Assembly: GCF_003432065.1 (NCBI RefSeq)
Contig: NZ_QWDE01000001.1
Span: 1,116,001 to 1,180,000 of the forward strand
From: Mucilaginibacter terrenus
Lineage (GTDB): Bacteria; Bacteroidota; Bacteroidia; Sphingobacteriales; Sphingobacteriaceae
DNA: 64,000 nt
Direction of reading: 5' to 3'
A program made the translations under genes and the position numbers. The notes under the pieces were generated by a model that worked only from the letters and a program-made list of their open reading frames with translations, had not been told where the DNA came from and made no database searches. Every line of letters begins with the position of its first letter. Positions within the stretch are counted from its first letter, which is position 1. Of the stretch, positions 32,780 to 42,854 are shown piece by piece.

Positions 32780-34930
32780 ATGCAAAACCACAAGCGGGAG
32801 ATAACGAGCTTTTTTTACAGCCAGTATTTTTCGGACGGATTACGTATCTCGGCAGGGATATTAATACCGTCGCTTGCGGCCATGCAATTTGGCGAATTTG
32901 ACCTGGGCTTAACCCTCTCACTCGGTGCACTTTGTATTTGCGCTATTGACAGCCCGGGGCCTGTATTACACAAACGCAATGCCATGGCTGCCGGCAACCT
33001 CCTATTGTTTTTGGTGGCGCTTATTACCGGTTACGCCAGGCTTAATGTGTTCACACTGGGGCTAGAGATAACGTTACTCTCGTTTTTGTTCAGTATGCTG
33101 AATGTATATGGCAACAGGGCCGCGGCAGTAGGTACATCGTCCTTACTCATCATGATATTCATGATGGATAAGGCAATACCCCCGCCCCAACTCCCTGTAT
33201 TTTGCCTGGAAATACTTGCAGGTGGTGTTTGGTATATGGTATTTAGCCTGGTGTTCTTCGGCATACGGCCTTACCGGGCTGCACAACAAACGCTTGGAGA
33301 AAACGTGGCGGACGTCGCACGTTTTCTGCGTATTAAAGCAGATTTTTACCTGCCTGACACCGACATTGATGAGAACTACAGGCGCCTTGTGCTTCAGCAA
33401 ATATCGGTAAGTAACCACCAGGACGCGGTGCGCGAGATGCTCTTCCAAAGCAGGCTAATGGTTAAAGAATCTACAGGAGCCAGCAGGATACTGGTGCTGA
33501 CCTTTAACGATCTGGTGGATATGTTTGAGCAGATTATGGCTACACACTATGATTACCAGCATATACGCGAGAAGTTTAAAGACACCGGCGTACTGGAAGA
33601 GATAGCCAGCTTTTTACATGTAGTGGCAGACGATCTGGACAATATTGGCTACGCTGTACTCACCAATACCCGGCCGCGAAAATTGAGCAGCCTGAACGAA
33701 CGGTTGGAGCAATTAAAGATTAAGATAGATGCTGTAGGCGCTGATGACCGAGAGACCAGCAATCTTGTTCTAAAAAAGATCTTGATTAACCTGCGCGATG
33801 TCAGCAAAAGTATATCAAACATTTATAAATATTACCACTCTAAGGCTTCGGAACTGCTGATCAACAGCGACAAAGAGGTGGAGTATTCTAAATTTGTTAC
33901 CCACCAGGATTTTGCACCACATATTTTCTGGGACAACTTCAGCCTTAGTTCCGCGACGTTCAAACACGCGTTGCGGGTAGCCCTGGTATGTTTAGTTGGC
34001 TTTGTAACTGCAAAAAATGTGTCTTTAGGCGGACATAGCTACTGGGTACTGCTTACCATTATTGTAATCCTGAAGCCGGGGTTCAGCCTGTCCAAACAAC
34101 GCAATTACCAAAGGCTCATTGGCACCATAGCTGGCGGTGTTATTGGTATACTTATCCTGAACTTCATACCCAATACCACGGTCCAGTTCATCTTCTTTAT
34201 TGTGTTTATGGTGGGTACTTACAGCTTTTTACGGCTAAACTACGTTGTAAGCGTTATTTTTATGACGCCTTATGTACTTATCCTATTCAAGTTTTTGGGT
34301 GTGGGGTTGATAGATGTTGCGCAGGAGCGTATTGTAGATACCGTTATAGGATCTACCATCGCCTTTCTCGCCAGCTACCTTATTTTTCCCACATGGGAGT
34401 TTCAACTGGTGCAGGAAAACCTTAAAGCGGTTATTAACGCGAATACCAACTATCTCCGTAAGGTTCGGGACAGCCTTAGCGGTGAAATGGTTGAACTTAC
34501 CGAATATAAGCTGGCCCGTAAGGATGTATTTGTACACTCAGCCAACTTGTCGGCTACGTTCGAGCGGATGACCTCGGAGCCTAAAAGCAAGCAGATACAT
34601 ATAAAAGATATACACAAGTTTGTTGTGCTGAGCCATATCTTGGCATCTTATACCGCAAACATCGCATCGGCACTGATACGTACCGGCAGGCAAAAGCCGC
34701 ATGCTGATATGTTAAAGCTTGTAAAAAGAAGTATTGCCGTACTAAAGGAAACAAGCAAAAAATTAAGCGGAGAAGAACCGGAGCCAACTATACAAAAACC
34801 TGCTCCGCCAAAATCAACGGAGGCGCCTGTACCGCTTTCCATAGACGATGAGCTAATGAAAGAACAACTTGGCTTTATCAACAAAATAGCCGTGGATATT
34901 TCTAAAGTGACAGAAAATATTCTTCGTTAA
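32780..34930 (+). CDS. FUSC-family (YccS/YhfK-like) inner-membrane protein
   Basis: A 716-residue protein with two sets of membrane helices (about residues 20-160 and 395-520) separated by a soluble helical region, the layout of fusaric-acid-resistance-like FUSC proteins and aromatic-acid exporter subunits. No HlyD-type adaptor is adjacent. The cytoplasmic C terminus ends in a Pro-rich linker. Its stop lies one base from the stop of the convergent phoH gene with no terminator between. The substrate is unknown. Confidence 0.8.
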   Translation: MQNHKREITSFFYSQYFSDGLRISAGILIPSLAAMQFGEFDLGLTLSLGALCICAIDSPGPVLHKRNAMAAGNLLLFLVALITGYARLNVFTLGLEITLLSFLFSMLNVYGNRAAAVGTSSLLIMIFMMDKAIPPPQLPVFCLEILAGGVWYMVFSLVFFGIRPYRAAQQTLGENVADVARFLRIKADFYLPDTDIDENYRRLVLQQISVSNHQDAVREMLFQSRLMVKESTGASRILVLTFNDLVDMFEQIMATHYDYQHIREKFKDTGVLEEIASFLHVVADDLDNIGYAVLTNTRPRKLSSLNERLEQLKIKIDAVGADDRETSNLVLKKILINLRDVSKSISNIYKYYHSKASELLINSDKEVEYSKFVTHQDFAPHIFWDNFSLSSATFKHALRVALVCLVGFVTAKNVSLGGHSYWVLLTIIVILKPGFSLSKQRNYQRLIGTIAGGVIGILILNFIPNTTVQFIFFIVFMVGTYSFLRLNYVVSVIFMTPYVLILFKFLGVGLIDVAQERIVDTVIGSTIAFLASYLIFPTWEFQLVQENLKAVINANTNYLRKVRDSLSGEMVELTEYKLARKDVFVHSANLSATFERMTSEPKSKQIHIKDIHKFVVLSHILASYTANIASALIRTGRQKPHADMLKLVKRSIAVLKETSKKLSGEEPEPTIQKPAPPKSTEAPVPLSIDDELMKEQLGFINKIAVDISKVTENILR

Positions 34931-34931
34931 C

Positions 34932-36272
34932 TTAAAGCAGCTCAGTTGCCAGGTTAGCCAGTTCGCTCCTCTCCCCTTTTTGCAGGGTAATATGCGCGTA
35001 CAATGGATGGCCCTTAGCTTTGTCGATAAGGTAGGATAAGCCATTACTTTCCGCATCCAGGTACGGCGTATCTATCTGGTAAATGTCGCCTGTAAATACA
35101 AATTTGCTGTTTTCACCCGCACGGGAGATAATTGTCTTCACCTCATGTGGTGTAAGGTTCTGTGCCTCGTCTACAATAAAGAATATCTTGCTCAGCGTAC
35201 GCCCGCGGATGAAGGCCAGCGGTGTAATGGATATCTTATCGTTGGTTACCAGTTCATCTATCTTGGCGCGCATCTTCTCGTCGTCGGCAAACTGGTCTTT
35301 AATAAACTTTAGGTTGTCCCATATCGGCGCCATATACGGGTCGATTTTTGATTTCACATCACCCGGTAAAAAGCCGATGTCTTTATTGCTCAGCGGCACT
35401 ATGGGCCGGGTAACAAATATCTGACGATAGTACTTGCGTTGTTCCAGCGCGCTGGCTAAGGCAAGCAGCGTTTTCCCGGTACCGGCATTTCCCTGTATAG
35501 TTACCAGCTTTATATCCGGATGCAGCAGTGCATGTATCGCCAGCGCTTGCTCGGTATTACGCGGATGAATGTTGAGCACAGGCTGCTCTGTTACCTTTTC
35601 GACTTGCCTGGTAGTTGCGTTGTAAAAGCCGGTTGCGCCGTTACCGTTTTTGCTGTTGAGTATATAGAAGTGATTCCCCGCATTTGGTTTAATGCTGAAT
35701 TCATCGGCCGGCAGGCTGTCGTTCTTGTTCAGCTTACCCAGCAGCTTTTCGGTTATTTTACTAAGTACGGTTTTGCCACTGTAAAGCTCATCAAGGTTTT
35801 TTACTTTGCCGGTTTCATAATCCTCGGCATGAATATTTAGGGCTTTCGCCTTTAGTCGCAGGCAAATATCCTTGGAAACAAGAATCACTTTTTTATCAGG
35901 GTGCTCAAATTGTACGCCCAGCGCCGCATTCAATATCCGGTGATCTATCTTTTCGGATCCAAAAACGGCTTCAGCATCAGCGCTGGCGTTCTTTACGTCC
36001 ATTATCACCTTAAAACTGCCTTTGGTTTTTCCGTCGAGTGGAGTCCACTGGTTAATAAGCGAGTTTTGAGAGAACCTGTCCATCAGCCTGATAAAGCTGC
36101 GCGCTTCAAAGTTCCTGGTGTCGTTACCGCTCTTCATATTGTCCAGTTCTTCCAGCACCTGGATAGGTATAGCAACATCATGTTCCTGAAAGTTCTCAAA
36201 GGCATTATGATCGTACAATATTACTGATGTATCCAGTACGAATATCTTTTTCTTCCCATCCTTATTCATCAT
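34932..36272 (-). CDS. phoH: PIN-PhoH (PhoH2-type) ATPase/RNase
   Basis: A 446-residue fusion of an N-terminal PIN ribonuclease domain (VLDTSVILYDHNAF, with further acidic residues in VLEELDNMK) and a C-terminal PhoH ATPase with Walker A GNAGTGKT (near residues 258-265) and Walker B FFIVDEAQNLTPHE. PhoH2 proteins unwind and cleave RNA in other bacteria. It is monocistronic and convergent with the FUSC gene. Despite the name, I see no Pho-box near it. Confidence 0.92.
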   Translation of the reverse strand: MMNKDGKKKIFVLDTSVILYDHNAFENFQEHDVAIPIQVLEELDNMKSGNDTRNFEARSFIRLMDRFSQNSLINQWTPLDGKTKGSFKVIMDVKNASADAEAVFGSEKIDHRILNAALGVQFEHPDKKVILVSKDICLRLKAKALNIHAEDYETGKVKNLDELYSGKTVLSKITEKLLGKLNKNDSLPADEFSIKPNAGNHFYILNSKNGNGATGFYNATTRQVEKVTEQPVLNIHPRNTEQALAIHALLHPDIKLVTIQGNAGTGKTLLALASALEQRKYYRQIFVTRPIVPLSNKDIGFLPGDVKSKIDPYMAPIWDNLKFIKDQFADDEKMRAKIDELVTNDKISITPLAFIRGRTLSKIFFIVDEAQNLTPHEVKTIISRAGENSKFVFTGDIYQIDTPYLDAESNGLSYLIDKAKGHPLYAHITLQKGERSELANLATELL

Positions 36273-36408
36273 AAGCTAAAGTAGCTATTTTGATTTGAAA
36301 CAAGCAGGCACTGCAACAAACACATTTTTTTTGCACCGGCAAACTTTTTATTAACCAGGTTGTATTGCTTTAGTATCCTTGCACTCTGAAGAAGCTATCT
36401 AACGTCTG

Positions 36409-39400
36409 ATGCAGCCGAATTTTACTAACGACCTCAATCCGGAAGAACTTTTAATTTTTAGGAACTTACCGCAAAACATTCTTTTGCTATCTCCGGAATT
36501 GATAATTATAGAGGCAAGCGATGCTTACCTTTATACTGCGCACAAGACCAGAACAGATATGAGCGGACAGCATCTGTTTGATGTATTCCCCACCTATACA
36601 CAATGGCTGCCCAACGTTGATCAGGGTATTGAACGATCTCTCCGAGAGGTAATAAGCACCGGTGAAGCACATGAGCTGCCTGTTACACGGTTTGACACAC
36701 CGGAAACTGTGGGAGCCGCCAGCTTAAAAGAGCGTTACTGGAAAACAACCAATAAACCCGTTAAAGATGCCAACGGGAACCTTAAGTATATCATCCATCT
36801 TACAGAAGAGGTTACAGAGCAGGTGCTGCGTGAAAACAGATTGAAGGACGCGCTTGAAGACGAGCATAAGTCTGCAATAAAGGCAACGGTTCTAGCCGAG
36901 CAGATGGAGCGCCTTTTTCACGATATACCGGCTCAGATAGCAATTTTTCGCGGAGAGGATATGGTTTTTGATTATGTAAATCCTCAATATCAGCGGGAGC
37001 TGTTTCCGGGGAGAGACATACTAGGCCTGCCTTTACTGGCTGCTTTACCCGAACTGAACAATCAACCCATAATAGACGTTTTACATCAAGTTTACTCGAT
37101 AGGTGAACCCCACATCGAAAATGAACTTTACGTACCATTGGCAGCTTATAAAGGCGGCAAACTGATAGACCATTATTTTAACAGTGTGTACCAGCCGCTC
37201 AGGAATGACAGGGGCGAAATAGATGCGCTGCTTAGCTTTAAATACGAAATTACAGAACATGTACTCGCCAGGAAAACCCTGGAGTTAAACGAGCAGAAGT
37301 TATCGGAAGCGAACGAACAACTCAAGGCTGCTTACGAGGAACTACAAGCAATCCACGAAGAGCTGCAGGCATCAAATGAGGAACTTACCTCAACCAACGA
37401 AGACCTGCAAAAAGCGCAGCACAGCTTACGAGAACTAAACACCCAGTTGGAAGACCGTGTTGCAGAACGTACAAAACAACTTGAAGAAAGCATAGAAGAG
37501 CAGCAAGGTTTAAATGAAGAAATAAGAGCCGCCAACGAAGAGATGCTTGCTGCCAATGAAGAATTAGCGGCAACCAATGAAGAACTTAATATAACACAGC
37601 AGCATCTGCGTGAAACATTAGCCGGTTTAACAGCGACCCAGCAACGGCTTAGCAATCTGGTTAACGATGCTACAATAGGTATTATACTGGTTACGGGAAA
37701 AGAGTTTAAGGTTGATGTGGTAAATAAAATTTACGGCAATCTTATTGGTCGGACAACCGAGGAACTGCAAGGCAAAGCGCTGTTTAGCATTATCCCGGAA
37801 GCCGAAGCAACCTTCCGCCCGATAATTGAACGCGTGCGCGATAGCGGCGAAACCCTTTACCTGTATGATCAGCCTTATTTTGTATATAACGACCACAGAA
37901 CAATTGAAGGCTTTTTGAACCTGGCTTACCAACCCTATCATGAAACTGATGGTACAGTAACCGGTGTTATGGTGCTGTGCCAGGACGTAACTGAGCAGGT
38001 AGAAGCCAGGCGCAAACTTGAGCAAAGTGAAGAGCGGTTCCGTTTTATGCTGAACGCTATACCACAGCAGGTTTGGACCGCAAGGCCTGACGGCGCTCTT
38101 GATTATGTGAATGACGTAGTTGCGAACGATTTTGGTTTTGCGGGGCACGAAATTGTTGGCTATGGCTGGCAGCAGTTCATTCACCCGGACGATTTACCGG
38201 GATGTATGCACGCATGGCGCGCCGCACTTACCGCAGAAACTCCTTATCTAACTGAGTTTCGCTTAAAAATGAAGGATGGCAGCTACATTTGGCACCTGGC
38301 CAGGGCGGTACCATTCCGGGAAAACGGCGTAGTTACATTATGGCTAGGAACAAATACCAACATCGATCTGCAGAAAGCTAATGAGCATAAAAAGGATGAG
38401 TTTTTATCCATTGCAAGCCATGAGCTAAAAACGCCGCTAACCAGCATTAAAGCTTTTAATCAGCTAATGCAGCGCACAAAAGATCCCGAAAAGTTGAATG
38501 GATTTATTGGCAAATCGGCTGATCATATTTTCCGATTGGAAAAACTAATATCTGATTTGCTGGACGTAACCCGGATAAACGCCGGTAAAATGACCTACGA
38601 GTTGCAGCCATTCGATTTTACCCAAATGCTGTCCGACTCGATCGAGAGTGTGCAGTTAAAAGCAGATAACCACCAAATCATACTGGAAAGTGCAGATTCG
38701 CTTACCTACACCGGCGACAGGCTCAGGCTGGAACAGGTGATGAACAACTTTTTAACCAACGCCGTAAAATACTCACCAAACGGTGGTCGTATTCTTATTA
38801 ACTCCAGGGTGCAGGACAATGGCGTGGTAGTATCCGTTGAAGACTTTGGTATCGGTATAGATGAAGAACACCTGGACAAACTTTTCGACCGTTATTACCG
38901 CGTAGATAACACCGCCATGCGTTTTGAGGGCCTTGGTTTGGGCCTGTTCATCTCCTCGGAAATATTAAAACGCCACCATGGCACCTTTTGGATAGAAAGC
39001 CGTCAAGGACAGGGCACCACCTTCTTCTTCCGCCTTCCTTTGCAGAATGACGAACCTGTAGAAATAATTGATCAGGATGATGTGTTTTACAAGGATAAAA
39101 CCATTACCGTAACTTACAACGAAGCAGCCAAGCGGTTAGATGTAGACTGGACGGGATTCCAGGACCTGGAAAGCGTAAAGGCTGGCGGAATGCGTATGCT
39201 GCGCATGTTAAAACATAATAAAGTGAGCAGGGTACTTAATGATAATACTCATGTTATTGGTAATTGGTCTGAAGCATCTGACTGGGCGGCTCAGGAATGG
39301 TTCCCGATGATGGAGGCAGCCGGGCTAAGGTATTTTGCATGGATCTACTCGCCCAGCGCGTTTGCCAGGCTTGCTGCGGAAAAAAGCGCAGATGTGAGTA

Positions 39401-39468
39401 TAGGCAATGTTACTGTACAATTCTTTACAGATTACTACGATGCCGAAAGGTGGATAAACGAAGTATAA
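36409..39468 (+). CDS. PAS-domain sensor histidine kinase with extra C-terminal STAS-like domain
   Basis: A 1019-residue soluble hybrid with no membrane segment: three to four PAS/PAC domains, a long coiled coil of EELQASNEELTSTNEDL-type heptads (about 295-415), then HisKA with SHELKTPLTS (His671), and a HATPase with NNFLTNAVKYSPNGG and GLGLGLFIS to about residue 880. The last 125 residues (from about 892) follow the kinase without a receiver and resemble a STAS/SpoIIAA-like alpha/beta domain, an unusual fusion. No response regulator is adjacent. It ends in a bidirectional terminator. Confidence 0.85.
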   Translation: MQPNFTNDLNPEELLIFRNLPQNILLLSPELIIIEASDAYLYTAHKTRTDMSGQHLFDVFPTYTQWLPNVDQGIERSLREVISTGEAHELPVTRFDTPETVGAASLKERYWKTTNKPVKDANGNLKYIIHLTEEVTEQVLRENRLKDALEDEHKSAIKATVLAEQMERLFHDIPAQIAIFRGEDMVFDYVNPQYQRELFPGRDILGLPLLAALPELNNQPIIDVLHQVYSIGEPHIENELYVPLAAYKGGKLIDHYFNSVYQPLRNDRGEIDALLSFKYEITEHVLARKTLELNEQKLSEANEQLKAAYEELQAIHEELQASNEELTSTNEDLQKAQHSLRELNTQLEDRVAERTKQLEESIEEQQGLNEEIRAANEEMLAANEELAATNEELNITQQHLRETLAGLTATQQRLSNLVNDATIGIILVTGKEFKVDVVNKIYGNLIGRTTEELQGKALFSIIPEAEATFRPIIERVRDSGETLYLYDQPYFVYNDHRTIEGFLNLAYQPYHETDGTVTGVMVLCQDVTEQVEARRKLEQSEERFRFMLNAIPQQVWTARPDGALDYVNDVVANDFGFAGHEIVGYGWQQFIHPDDLPGCMHAWRAALTAETPYLTEFRLKMKDGSYIWHLARAVPFRENGVVTLWLGTNTNIDLQKANEHKKDEFLSIASHELKTPLTSIKAFNQLMQRTKDPEKLNGFIGKSADHIFRLEKLISDLLDVTRINAGKMTYELQPFDFTQMLSDSIESVQLKADNHQIILESADSLTYTGDRLRLEQVMNNFLTNAVKYSPNGGRILINSRVQDNGVVVSVEDFGIGIDEEHLDKLFDRYYRVDNTAMRFEGLGLGLFISSEILKRHHGTFWIESRQGQGTTFFFRLPLQNDEPVEIIDQDDVFYKDKTITVTYNEAAKRLDVDWTGFQDLESVKAGGMRMLRMLKHNKVSRVLNDNTHVIGNWSEASDWAAQEWFPMMEAAGLRYFAWIYSPSAFARLAAEKSADVSIGNVTVQFFTDYYDAERWINEV

Positions 39469-39505
39469 CTAAAGGGAAGCGTTATTCCTTCCCTTTAGTT
39501 GTTTT
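39467..39505. terminator. Bidirectional terminator
   Basis: A perfect 13-bp stem (39467-39479 with 39488-39500), 8-base loop, then GTTTT, between the kinase and the convergent PhyH gene. It includes the last bases of the kinase stop codon. Confidence 0.8.
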
Positions 39506-39517
39506 ACATATCGGCAT

Positions 39518-40501
39518 TTACCACTTGCGTACGCCCAGCAATTTCTCCCCAAGTTCGGTAAGCTCAGCTACAGGGTTTTTCTTTTCGCGTTCAAGCGGAT
39601 CGCCGGGGAACGCATAACCCTGCATAGCTTCGCGGCTTTTCCAGCTATTTATACGCCAGTTAACAAGGTCCTCGTCATCCTCTTGAGCTGGCATCATAGC
39701 AATATACTGTGCAATACGCACTTTATTACCGCTTGTATTTGCACGTATGCCGTGTGGCAGCAAGCTGTTAAAAATCAACAGATCACCAGCCTCTAGTTTA
39801 ACCTTCACCAATTCAAAACCAGTAGTATCGGGTTTGTAATGGTCGCGGTCCGCAGGTTGTGTAAGCTTCCAGGTGTCGTACGTGCGGTATAATTCGGGTA
39901 TGCACTGAAAGCCCCCCATAGCTTCGTCAGTCTGGTCGGCCAGTGCCAATACACCTTGCACGTTCTGAGGCTTTGTTTCCGGATCATAATCCCAGTGGAT
40001 AAAGCCTTTATACTCAAACCCTGGCCGCAGTGGGAAATTAAGATTGGCACGATCTATCGTAACCCAAAGCTTTTCTGTGCCCCATACATCAGCAAAGGCC
40101 TGATGAACTTTAGGTGTTTGGCGGTTGTCCCACATGAGTTGATGATTATATATCTCAACCATGCCCGTATTATTTAGTTCAGCCATCTGCATTTGTGCGT
40201 TTGGCCGTTTATACCAGGTGTTAATATCATTGGCATCTTTATCTTCATATTCCCATATATAAGCGGCAAGCTTTTCTGCCTGTTCGCGCGGTACGGCGCT
40301 CTTTATAATTACGTAACCGTTTTCTATCCAAAATTTCCAGTCTTCTTCACTCATTACTTGCAGTGATTTTCCCGAACTCCGGTCATTAAGCTTAAGCGTG
40401 CTTGATTTTGCAGTAGACGGATTGCCGGGTATTTCCTTATGGGCATTTTTCGGTCCGGCGGCCATTGTCATTGTCTCCATTGTTTTTTGCTCAGTCATCA
40501 T
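39518..40501 (-). CDS. Phytanoyl-CoA dioxygenase (PhyH) family protein
   Basis: A 327-residue Fe(II)/2-oxoglutarate-dependent oxygenase. The metal triad is visible as His-x-Asp in GFIHWDYDPE and a distal His in LLPHGIRANTSGNKVR, whose Arg probably binds 2-oxoglutarate. The substrate is unknown; members include secondary-metabolite hydroxylases. It starts at 40501 (MM doublet), has its own promoter, and is divergent from an AraC-family regulator that probably controls it. Confidence 0.85.
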   Translation of the reverse strand: MMTEQKTMETMTMAAGPKNAHKEIPGNPSTAKSSTLKLNDRSSGKSLQVMSEEDWKFWIENGYVIIKSAVPREQAEKLAAYIWEYEDKDANDINTWYKRPNAQMQMAELNNTGMVEIYNHQLMWDNRQTPKVHQAFADVWGTEKLWVTIDRANLNFPLRPGFEYKGFIHWDYDPETKPQNVQGVLALADQTDEAMGGFQCIPELYRTYDTWKLTQPADRDHYKPDTTGFELVKVKLEAGDLLIFNSLLPHGIRANTSGNKVRIAQYIAMMPAQEDDEDLVNWRINSWKSREAMQGYAFPGDPLEREKKNPVAELTELGEKLLGVRKW

Positions 40502-40521
40502 GTTTAATGTGGTTTATATTA

Positions 40522-40549
40522 CAAATGTAAAACTGGTCTTACCCTTCAA
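40522..40549 (-). promoter_or_regulatory. Promoter of the PhyH gene
   Basis: On the minus strand TTG (40549-40547), a 17-base spacer and TACATTTG (40529-40522), the same spacing as the TonB receptor promoter. Confidence 0.6.
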
Positions 40550-40626
40550 TATTCTTTACAATGACAGAAACTTGCTCTGTATTGACCAATATTCTATCTT
40601 TAACTAGAGATTGTAATCAATAATAG

Positions 40627-41481
40627 ATGAACGAAATACAATTAGAAAAAGTAGACTTTGAGCCGGGCAAGTCATTCAAGCTGTTTTCCCCGCGCCTGAG
40701 AAATACTTTTTTATGGCACTACCATCCTGAGTTTGAACTGGTGTATGTTGAAGCGGATGCCGGCATAAGGCACGTGGGAGCACACATATCCAGCTACACG
40801 CAAAGCGACCTGGTGCTAATTGGCAGTAACATCCCGCACCTCAATTTTGACTATCGCCTGCGCAGCGATTACCACCAGATAGTTGTTCAGCTACGGGAAA
40901 ACTTTCTCGGCAGAGCTATTGGTACGGCACCGGAAATGGCACTTATAGATCAGCTGTTTAAAAGAGCTAAAAGGGGAATAGCATTTTACGGTGAAACGAG
41001 GACAGCCATAGCTTCCCGGCTGAAAAACCTAAAGGAAATGAATTCATTTGAGCAGCTGATAGAGCTCGTGCGTATATTCAATGTGCTGGCACAATCAAAC
41101 GAGTACCTGATATTAAATGAAGATGATATCAGCATACAATTTTTCTTAAAGGACAAGATCAGGATGGGTGCGATATACGAGTATATAGATGCTAACTACA
41201 ACCGCAAGCCGGACGTGAATGTGGTAGCAGCCAAGGTAAACCTCACTACAGCTGCGTTCTGCCGGTATTTTAAACGGCAGACCAAGATGACCTTCACCGA
41301 CTTTGTGAACCAGTACCGTATAGACATTGCAAAAAATTTGTTAATGCAGGACAAGAACATCACGGAAACCTGCTACGATGTTGGCTTTGAAAGCCTCTCT
41401 TATTTTAATAAGCTATTCAAGAAGTTGGTTGGGGTAAACCCATCAAACTTTAGGAAGAATATTCGCCAGCAAGTAAGCTAA
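40627..41481 (+). CDS. AraC-family transcriptional regulator
   Basis: A 284-residue protein with an N-terminal cupin-like sensor (WHYHPEFELVYVEAD, SNIPHLNF) and a C-terminal double helix-turn-helix (VNLTTAAFCRYFKRQTKM and ITETCYDVGFESLSYFNKLF). It is divergent from the PhyH dioxygenase gene with 125 bases between, so it probably regulates that gene in response to its substrate. The ligand is unknown. Confidence 0.9.
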   Translation: MNEIQLEKVDFEPGKSFKLFSPRLRNTFLWHYHPEFELVYVEADAGIRHVGAHISSYTQSDLVLIGSNIPHLNFDYRLRSDYHQIVVQLRENFLGRAIGTAPEMALIDQLFKRAKRGIAFYGETRTAIASRLKNLKEMNSFEQLIELVRIFNVLAQSNEYLILNEDDISIQFFLKDKIRMGAIYEYIDANYNRKPDVNVVAAKVNLTTAAFCRYFKRQTKMTFTDFVNQYRIDIAKNLLMQDKNITETCYDVGFESLSYFNKLFKKLVGVNPSNFRKNIRQQVS

Positions 41482-41501
41482 GTAGCTGTATTCCAGTATT
41501 T

Positions 41502-42854
41502 TTATTCCACAATGTTTTTAGGTTGATAAGGCCATTCCCGGTTCATCTTTGCTTTTACAAAGTAGACTACAGTGCCTGCAGCTATAGCTATTAATCCCCC
41601 GGCCACCATGTGCAACCCTGTTGAGATGAGTATACCCAGCCAAATAAGCACGGCAAGTATCACCGGAACGGGAAAGAATGGCATTTTATAAGGAAACAGA
41701 CTTGTTTTTCGAGATTTACGTAGCAACAGCAAGCCAATTGCCTGCGCTATAAACTGCACCAGTATACGCATGGCCAATATAGCGCTGATCACATCGCTTA
41801 GCTTGAAGAGCAGGCTAAAAGCAAATGCTATTGCACCTAATACCAATAAGGAGACGTATGGAAAATTGCCCTTTGGGTGCAATTTGGCAAATACCTTAAA
41901 AAAAGCACCATCGGCAGCTGCCGCATATGGTATACGGCTGTACCCCAATGTTGCCGAAAATACCGATGAGAACGCCACAAGCAAAACTAGACAGGTAACA
42001 ACCTTTGCAGCGGTATCGCCGGCGAGGTATTGCATAAACTCGCTAATAACAAACTTACTATCTTTTGCCTGCTGCCATGGTATAACGCTTACCACGCTGA
42101 TATTCATCAATAGGTATAACAGTGCTATGCCTGCAATGGATAAGAACATGCTGCGCGGAATGTTCTTAGAAGGATTAATAATCTCCCCGCCTAAATGGCA
42201 AACATTATAATAACCCAAATAGCTGTAAACGCTCTTGACACTGGCAAAACCTATAGCTGCAACAAAGGCGTAATTAACTTTAAAACCATCATTAATGTGT
42301 TTAATTGGCGCCATAAAGTTACCATGAGCTATACCCCCGCCTATTATCCAGAACATGGTCACCAACACTCCTACCCAAAGCACAACACTTATTTTCCCGA
42401 TAGATTCTATTCTTCGGTATAGCAAGGCAACAATAGCCACAACTACCCCACCGCTCATCAGTTTAGATTCCCATGCGGTAAGTGGCGTCAGAAAAGAAAA
42501 GTAGTAAGAAAAACCTATTGCGGCGGACGCTATTACCAGCGGTGCCTGTATCATAGTTTGCCAAACGAACAAAAAGCTCATGAGCCTGCCCAGCTTTGTT
42601 TTGCCGTAAGTTTCTTTTAAAAAGTTGTATGATCCGCCGGCCATCGGGAAAGCGGCACCAAGCTCGCTCCAAACCATGGCATCAATAAAGGAAAGAATAG
42701 CGCCGGCAAGCCAGGCATACAAGAACCAGGGGCCGTTCATCATGCCTATTACCATAGGCAAAGTAATAAAGGGGCCTATGCCCACCATATCGGTCATGTT
42801 TATGGCTGTTGCCTGTGCAAGCCCCAGGCGGCGCGCGAGTGATTTTTCAGCCAT
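41502..42854 (-). CDS. APC-family amino acid permease
   Basis: A 450-residue inner-membrane transporter with 12 predicted helices. The first helix carries the family motif region DMVGIGPFITLPMVIG with Gly-rich substrate loop, followed by WSELGAAFPMAGGSYNFL. The specificity is unknown; it resembles the basic/aromatic amino acid branch. It is convergent with the AraC gene, whose stop lies 20 bases away, and has a long upstream non-coding region. Confidence 0.88.
   Translation of the reverse strand: MAEKSLARRLGLAQATAINMTDMVGIGPFITLPMVIGMMNGPWFLYAWLAGAILSFIDAMVWSELGAAFPMAGGSYNFLKETYGKTKLGRLMSFLFVWQTMIQAPLVIASAAIGFSYYFSFLTPLTAWESKLMSGGVVVAIVALLYRRIESIGKISVVLWVGVLVTMFWIIGGGIAHGNFMAPIKHINDGFKVNYAFVAAIGFASVKSVYSYLGYYNVCHLGGEIINPSKNIPRSMFLSIAGIALLYLLMNISVVSVIPWQQAKDSKFVISEFMQYLAGDTAAKVVTCLVLLVAFSSVFSATLGYSRIPYAAAADGAFFKVFAKLHPKGNFPYVSLLVLGAIAFAFSLLFKLSDVISAILAMRILVQFIAQAIGLLLLRKSRKTSLFPYKMPFFPVPVILAVLIWLGILISTGLHMVAGGLIAIAAGTVVYFVKAKMNREWPYQPKNIVE

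Noticed and set aside
34930-36272. PhoH taken as evidence for a local phosphate regulon
   Set aside because: The PhoH name reflects fold only; no TTAACA repeats lie upstream of it.
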